Of a stretch of DNA of 64,000 nucleotides, positions 57,990-64,000 are shown piece by piece. A program made the translations under genes and the position numbers. Location of the stretch: contig JNVV01000014.1 in the NCBI GenBank assembly GCA_000733355.1, positions 434,001-498,000 on the forward strand. Reading direction: 5' to 3'. Under the pieces are notes generated by a model. That model was not told the DNA's origin. It was given only the letters and a program-made list of their open reading frames with translations, and did no database searches. Source of the DNA: Falciphora oryzae (lineage: Eukaryota; Ascomycota; Sordariomycetes; Magnaporthales; Magnaporthaceae). Every line of letters starts with the position of its first letter. Position 1 is the first letter of the stretch.

Positions 57990-58933
57990 TTACTCTAGCC
58001 TGGATGTATCGACAGAAGTTAGCGCTTCATCAATGCATAGAGAACCCATGGTACGGGGAGGCGGGTAGGCAAATAAGGGAACAGGGAGGCTGAGGACACG
58101 ACATACCTCTCAATCAGATGAAGACCGCTGGCCGTGTCGACAATACCGCTGATCTCGCCGGGCTTGAGTGCAAAAGCAGCATCCTCGAACTCCTTTTGCA
58201 TGTCGCCACGGCCGAACCAGCCCAGGTCCCCCCGCTTGCGGGCCGAGCTGCAGTCCGACTCCTGCGTAGCCAGCTCGGCCAGTGTTGCCTGGCGCGACAC
58301 TATCCGGCGGTGGTACTCCTCGATCTCGGCCCTCGCCTCTTCTTTGGTGCGGACGATGCGATCTTGCTTCCAGCTCGAGGGCCGGCGGCTGTCCCGGTGC
58401 TTGACGAGGAGGTGGGCAGCACGAATCTTGCCCGGACCAGAGCCGTCGGCGGGCAGGGGAGTCGAGTGGTACCTCGCCATGTACACCTTGAGCTTGTCCG
58501 TGTCTGTGTCGGCGGGCGGCTCCCAGCGCGACGTGGTGTCGAGAGTGTTGAAGTAGTAGGGAAGGTTCTTGCTCTTAGACAGACGAACCTCCCAGTTGGG
58601 CGGCAAGCCGGTCTCCTGTCCAGATGAAGAAAGCGGTGATCAGCGAGCGGTCTGAGGGGTGAGAGGAGGTGGTGAGGGTCGGTGGAGCTAGCAAGAGACA
58701 AAGGAGGAGTCGAAGGCAGCCAGCTTCGCCATCCTCGCGCGGCAATGCAACACCGCACCGCCGAGGAGGTTCCACGAGCGAATTGGGCAAGCCAAAATCG
58801 CAGAGAGAGCAGACAGGGCAGGGCAGGGCAAGGCAGGGAAGAGGCGAGGCTGTGGGAGCTTTGGGGAGCTTCGCATTGGCGGGCTTACCTGGGGCTGAGC
58901 CGCCGAGCTGTTGGACTGAGCTTGGTCCGACAT
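57990..58933 (-). CDS. ESS1: Pin1/Ess1 peptidyl-prolyl cis-trans isomerase (WW + parvulin)
   Basis: Three exons, 58933-58889, 58615-58107 and 57999-57990, giving 187 residues. The last exon is only 10 nt and supplies the final residues R|LE. It isomerises phospho-Ser/Thr-Pro bonds, including in the RNA polymerase II tail, in the nucleus. The WW domain is LPPNWEVRLSKSKNLPYYFN to TSRWEPP (about 19-50). The parvulin domain starts IRAAHLLVKHRDSRRPSSW and includes the phosphate-binding basic loop, the ESDCSSARKRGDLGWFGRG block with the active-site cysteine, FEDAAFALKPGEISGIVDT and SGLHLIER. Length and domain order are those of fungal Pin1 (yeast Ess1, Neurospora ssp-1). Start MSDQAQSNSSAAQ is in a good context. 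Confidence 0.95.
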
Positions 58934-61373
58934 GTTGCCGATGATAGTCGTGTCTTGCAGGTTGTGTGGGAAGAGGAGCAATGCAGCGAAGCAAAGTGAT
59001 GCAAGTAGTCGATTGTTGTGTGTGCCAGCAACAACAGAGCAAGGTGGAAATCGAGAAGATGGGATGCTTGTGTTGTTGTTTGAGATTCAGACCGAGGGCT
59101 GGAGCCGGCGGGCCACGGTTTTGGTGTCGGTTTTTGGTGGGGGAAGAGGACGAGTGGATCGCAATGGGGGATGTCGTCACGGCCAAGAGTGCAGGGGAGG
59201 GACTAACAGACCCAGCCTTCCTGCTGGATCGGACGGCCGGCAGAGAGGTTCTCGAGGTCGGCAGGAAGGGTTCGTCGGGCAGGCCGAAAGATGCGCGGCC
59301 CCTTCGCAATATGTACCGCAGAGAAGGCAGTCGAAGCTAGGGCGGGCTGGTGACCACCTAGACGGAACGGGTAAGAGGGAGAGCTCTCTCTCGCTCGGCC
59401 ACCGTTGTGCAGTTTTATTCGCGCGGGCTGGTGTGGGACGGATGACGGGCGTGTTTCTAAGCTGGGGCCAATGGTCTGTGCCGACTCGGCCTGGACGCCG
59501 CAGCAACGCCAACCTGGCGACCAGGGTGGGTTCTGTGAAAGGCGGGGAGGAGGCGGCCTGCAGTGGAGGGGAGCAACCGCCCTGCAAGGCCCCCGCGTCC
59601 ATCAAGCAGATCCCCAAAGTTCCGACGGTCACGCCCTCGACGGCCGTGGCTGCTCTGGCTGCAACGGCCCAGGTACGTACCCGGCCGAAAGAAGGTTCCA
59701 TTCTCATGGCCGAACAGGTGGTCATGGGGAGCCCTCCGGCTGTGCCTCCCCGAAACTGGCTAGAAAAAAGGGGCAGCCTCGGTGCAAGTTGCAACCGCAT
59801 CTGGGAGTTGTTCACCACCCACATTGTCACCCCTCAACCTGTGCTTCAAACCGCAAGCAAGCCACGCCTTCCTGTAGCACCGGAGGAGGACTTGGGCAGG
59901 CCGTGGAGGCTGTCTTGTGACAAGCAAGCTTTGCTGGGTGGGTGGGTGCGGAAGGGTCCCCCCTGGTCAGGCCCGGCGCGGCGCTACACCTGGCACCACC
60001 CCAACCCCACCGGGCTTGCGGTTGACGCGCAGCGGGCCAGGTTGCCAGGTCATTCGGTGCCGTCTGATCCCCGGAAACTCAACAAACCCACCCCCACCTA
60101 TCGTAGATCCCCGCGGCGAGTGATGGATGCCGCGCCTTTCTCTGCTTCAGGGCAGTGCCTGCTTGTCCCTGGACCATGTCCCGTCTGGTGCCTTGCACCC
60201 CCCGCCCTGCGGGAATGCTCCTGCCCGTGTATTCGTCGGCCGGATATGCATTCGTAGTTGACTTGCAGACATGAGCCAGCAGGAACTGCCACACATCAGG
60301 AGAGAGCCCCTGAGAAGCCCATACCACCAGCAAAGAAAGTTGCAGGTTACATCGCAAGCTCAACCACCGCAGTCGGGAACACAAGGCACGCAGCAGTCGC
60401 TGTCCGTCAGAGGGGATCCACGCGATGATGCAATAGCATACCCGTTGCTCCGGGTAAAAGGGCGGGGGTCACCAGGTGAGTCCTCATATCAGGCTGTATC
60501 AGCTGTGCGGCGCCTGCCCGTCACGAGATGCAATCCGCCTAGCACGTTTAGGAAGGGTGTGAGTGGGTGTTCTGGCAGCTGCTATCGTTTGAGGCTGGTC
60601 GGGCTCTCGACGGTGCCAAGGCTGGACACCCACGTGTCTAGGTACCTACCTGGATTCCTGCCTGGAAATGGACCTATCTAGAAGAACCAATGTCCTGGTA
60701 GGAAACACACCCGACTTGTTGACAGCTCTGTGCAAGACAGGGGCGCAGCGAGGACGAGCCCGGAGAGTTAGTCACGGCGAGGCTGGTGGCTAACACCAGG
60801 CCAGCAAATCCACCTCGGATTGACCGTCACACGTCGGTCATAGGTAAGGTGGTCTTCTAAGAATTAGGCCCCAAGACAGACAGGAGCAGTCACAGGCCGT
60901 GAGGCATCGAAACTTTGACAAGACAGCGGAAGCTTTCGCCCCTTTCCCACAGGGCTGGCTGCCTTTTCCGCGGTCCCACTGGGCTAATTCGCCAACTCAA
61001 ATTCAGAGCAAACCAAACTCAAGGAGGCTTAGTCATCGCTGTTCCCGTCGGAGTTGTCTGTGCTGCCCGCTTTGCGTTCAATTGCCCGATGCCTTTGTCG
61101 CCTGCCCGCTCCCTCACGAGAAAATCAACCTCATCCGGAGCCATCAGTCAAACCTCACTCCGTCTGATCTTCACCCTCAACCAACCTCGGCGGCAAACTG
61201 CGGTTGCCCTCTGACCTCCACTTGCAGGCTCCACTCATCCCTCTCCACCGCATAACTCTTCAAAATCGCCCAGCGCCCAGCTTCTTTCCTTGGCTTCAAA
61301 CCTCGCCAGGAAACAAACCAAAACACCCAACTCCATCCAGAAACGAACCCGGTCAACACGCTAGACCGCCACC
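58934..61373. other. Divergent promoter region between Pin1 and RPB9
   Basis: No gene is supported despite a long GC-rich open frame (58932-60257). It holds GGGCA repeats near 58822-58840. C/T-rich sequence from about 61050 to 61373 is probably the RPB9 leader. Confidence 0.5.
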
Positions 61374-62621
61374 ATGTCTACTCCCATGTCCTCGGGCGGC
61401 GGCATGGACGACGTCGACCAGTCGTCGTCCTCCAAGAAGCCCGTCTCCTTCCAGTTCTGCGCCGAGTGTTCGAACATGCTCTATCCACGCGAGGATAACT
61501 CGTCCAGGACGCTGCAGTTCGTCTGCCGCACCTGCCACTACACCACCGAGGCCATCAACACGTGTGTCTTCCGCAACGAGCTCAGCAGCACCGCGAGCCT
61601 TCACGCTGGCATCATCCCAGGCATGGGCAAGGACCCCACGGTTGGTGCCGCCTTTGCCGCCCCCACAAGCGAGTCCGCGGGCACCTCTGCTGCTCCAGGT
61701 GTTGCTGCGCCCGTTACCGCTCCTGCCATCCTAATTACCGTCCATTCCCCACCCCCGTCTCCCCCCGCTACGCCCTCTGACCACTCGGTCGGTTCTACGT
61801 CTAGCACGGTCGCGCTCTGCCTTGTTTGTGGCATTCCCGTCGTCTGTGCCGTTTGTAACACTGCCCACATGTACCTTCCCACTTCGCCGTCCCAGGGGAC
61901 CCAGCCTACCGTCACATCCGGCTCGCCCGCGCCCTCGCCGCCGCCCACCCCCTCGGGCTCGGGCAACCCTACGTTCGACTTCAGCTCCGTCAGCCTCTAC
62001 GACGATCAGGACATGTACGACTTCATGAACGACAACAACGGTGACGGCGGCGATGACGCTGAGCAGGCGGCCATGGACTAGGAGTTCTTGGAACCTTCTC
62101 TGTGAACACTCTACACACACTCCGCAACACAGCACCCAGTCGTGTCCAAATACTGTACAAACACGTCGTTGCCCTTCCCACACATGTCGGCGGAAGCCAT
62201 CTTTTGGGCAATCATCATATCGCAGGCGGCATGCAGAGCGCGGGCAGACCACGGGCAGCAGAGCAGTCCCGGAACCGGTCGGAAGCGGGCCCAGCAGGCT
62301 CCATTCCGACATGGCTCCTCTGGAAGGGATCTTGTGTTTACAAGTATCAAGAAGATTGCTGGCTGATATGGGCTGACATGGGCTCCCGGTATAGCTTCCG
62401 CGTACCACGAGGCAGTGTCAGTTCTGCCCGAGCGACGCCATGGTCTTTTTCCAGTCCCAACAACGAACGGCCGAAACAGGAATGGTAAGCAAGAATCCCT
62501 CACCCATGCCTGACCTTCGTATTCTTGCAAGTTCCTGGTCTAATAGCGCACACCCTTTTCTTCTCCTACCCAGAAACAAATTTATGTTTGCGTCGAGTGC
62601 TCCAAGCCGCAGCGCGACTAG
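61374..62621 (+). CDS. RPB9: RNA polymerase II subunit Rpb9
   Basis: Modelled as three exons, 61374-61640, 62395-62484 and 62574-62621, giving 134 residues. The start sits in an ideal context (GCCACCATG). The first zinc ribbon is FQFCAECSNMLYPRED to FVCRTCHYTTEA. Splicing after KDPT joins LPRTTRQCQFCPSDAMVFFQ and SQQRTAETGM, then KQIYVCVECSKPQRD, the second ribbon. DPT|LPR is the conserved Rpb9 junction, so the 754-nt intron (GTTGGT...GTATAG) is well supported although long. The segment before it (ASLHAGIIPGMG) departs from the usual AGVTxDVG motif. Left unspliced, the frame runs to 62081 and adds a Pro/Ser-rich region with CLVCGIPVVCAVC. The product acts in transcript elongation and fidelity. 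Confidence 0.85.
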
Positions 62622-63350
62622 CATCCGCTTCCACCACCTCTCTGCACCACGCAGACGTCGGCCTCGTCGGTTTTCCTAATCGACGAGAAAGACCCGGGAT
62701 ACTGGAAGCAGCATGTCCTAGACAGGTTGTATTGCAATTCAGGCGCGGTGGAGTTTTTGGCGGTGGACTTCTTTTTCACTACCTCCAGCCTTTGTGTTGA
62801 GAGGAGAATTTGTTTTCATGGGCATTTTGCCCCGGTCTCGTTCTATTTTTCGTGCTCTAGAATGCGAAAATCCAACCAACAGATCACAAGCAAATGGCCA
62901 AGATTCCATTTGCTACATTTTTTTTTTCCCTTTCTGTTTTACTCGTTCAAGCAACTAGTTGTATTTCGAGGATTGTCTTTACACCACACGCAACGACTAC
63001 CCATGCGTCTCGATAGACAATACATTTCGTTGCAAACCATAAGCCGTTGCTTCTATGCGTTCTCTGCCTAGCCGCCCGTGATGTGACACGTATGGTACAG
63101 GCCCTGTCATCCTTGTGAGGGTGACTCTATGGAGTCGCTTCCTCCTGATGCATGAGCTCCTGGGCTCCCCAGCCCAACTGCCGCCGCCATGCTGCCTTTT
63201 CTCCAGGTTTATGTTTTCCTGGGGCTTTGCTAGCCAGCCACGGAACCGGCCGAGCAGACGCTTCCCACCTCCACATCCCTTGTGCTCCCTCTCTGCCCAG
63301 TTCGCCCAACCTTTGAACCCCGAAATGCTTGCTGACGCCCCGTCTTCCTT
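62622..63350. other. Convergent spacer, nothing seen
   Basis: 3' flanks of RPB9 and the uL14m gene, T-rich around 62918-62945. No gene or repeat is recognised. Confidence 0.6.
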
Positions 63351-63932
63351 TTAGGTGTACATGGGGGCCATGGACAGGATCTTGCTCCACTGCTTCTTGC
63401 GCAGCTCGGAGCCGACGACGCCGTTGATGCGGGAGCCGACAGGGTCGCCAGCCTTGTTGATGAGGACGCAGGCGTTGTCGTCGAAGCGCACGACGGAGCC
63501 GTCGGGCCGCTGGGACTTGTATTTTGTGCGCACGACGATGGCGTGCCGGATGTCGCCGCGCTTGACCTTGTTGGCGGCCGACATGGCGCCCATGCCCTGG
63601 GCGCCCTGGCCGCGCTGCGCCTGCACCACGACGACTATGCGGTCGCCTGGTGGGAGGGGTTGTGGGGTTGTTTGCTGGTCGTCAGTCTGCTGCTGCTGTT
63701 GGTGCCGGCTGTTCGACGGGCGAGGCTACGGGGCACGGAGGGGTCGCATCACACCTATTGCGGCGTGCCGCTTCTGGCCGACGATCATGGCGCACTCGAC
63801 GAGGGCGGCGCCCGAGTTGTCGATGCAGTTTAGTATCGTCTACCGGATCCCGCATCCCGCATTGTCAGTCCGTGTCCACTGAGTAGAGCAAGAATTGAGA
63901 GCAGAACCAGCATCTACCTTTAATTGAATCAT
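63351..63932 (-). CDS. MRPL38: Mitochondrial large-subunit ribosomal protein uL14m
   Basis: Three exons, 63932-63918, 63839-63755 and 63646-63351, giving 131 residues. The first exon encodes only MIQLK. The spliced product reads MIQLK|TILNCIDNSGAALV, ECAMIVGQKRHAAIG|DRIVV, then VKRGDIRHAIVVRTKYKSQR, DGSVVRFDDNACVLINKAGD and SRINGVVGSELRKKQWSKIL, the complete uL14 fold that binds 23S-type rRNA at the subunit interface. A short insert after VVVVQ (AQRGQGAQGMGAMSAANK) is typical of the fungal mitochondrial form (yeast Mrpl38). The length is slightly under yeast (138). No extra targeting peptide is present, as in the family. Confidence 0.95.
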
Positions 63933-64000
63933 CTTGGGCAATACCGCCTTGGGGGTTTGTCCAGGGCTACGCTGTTCCGACGGCCTTCCTGATGCTCCTC

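Noticed and set aside
58932..60257. 441-codon plus-strand open frame upstream of RPB9
   Set aside because: It overlaps the first exon and promoter of the Pin1 gene, has random-looking composition rich in Pro, Arg and Gly, and shows no family motif or splice logic.

Overview
The window comes from a nuclear chromosome of a filamentous ascomycete, most likely a sordariomycete (inference). The evidence is spliced genes with short introns (GT-AG, CTAAC/CTGAC-like branch sites), a GC-rich base composition, and families typical of Pezizomycotina: RTA1-like membrane protein, HsbA-like wall protein, CBM1 module, Zn(II)2Cys6 regulator, fungal phosphoketolase and an Aur1-related PAP2 protein. There is no operon structure. 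I saw no rRNA, no convincing tRNA and no CRISPR array. A 59-N assembly gap lies at 47965-48023.

Layout. 1-4.3 kb holds one decayed gene for a single-pass membrane protein. 4.3-5.7 kb is an RTA1-family seven-helix protein (-). 6.6-18.4 kb is rich in secreted proteins: two head-to-head paralogues of an uncharacterised family (6614-7567 - and 10010-10963 +, both 317 residues), an HsbA/Mp1-like GPI-type wall protein, and a small CBM1 protein. 18.7-25.98 kb holds a UPF0303/HbpS-like protein, a tiny one-helix protein, a BTB protein and a PAP2/Aur1-like membrane enzyme. 26-30.4 kb is gene-poor. 30.4-38.7 kb holds a small coiled-coil protein, an MpaB-like (DUF2236) oxygenase, a phosphoketolase and a secreted DJ-1/PfpI protein. 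38.7-42 kb contains a 427-bp foldback/MITE element with a TA target duplication. 42.0-45.3 kb is a ten-exon Zn(II)2Cys6 transcription factor with a GC-AG intron. 46.5-48.4 kb is a coiled-coil protein resembling HAUS3 of augmin, interrupted by the gap. 53.7-56.2 kb is an LrgB-like membrane protein. 58-64 kb holds housekeeping genes: Pin1/Ess1 prolyl isomerase, RNA polymerase II subunit Rpb9 and mitochondrial ribosomal protein uL14m.

The genes do not form one pathway. The left third leans to cell-wall and secreted functions. The middle is metabolic plus relics (a MITE and a sugar-transporter fossil). The right end is conserved housekeeping. The least explained features are the paired secreted family, two strong hairpins (21354-21418 and 33607-33663), and an RPB9 gene whose roughly 750-nt intron keeps an open, protein-like frame. 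All exon models were built by hand from splice sites and reading frame, without transcript data.
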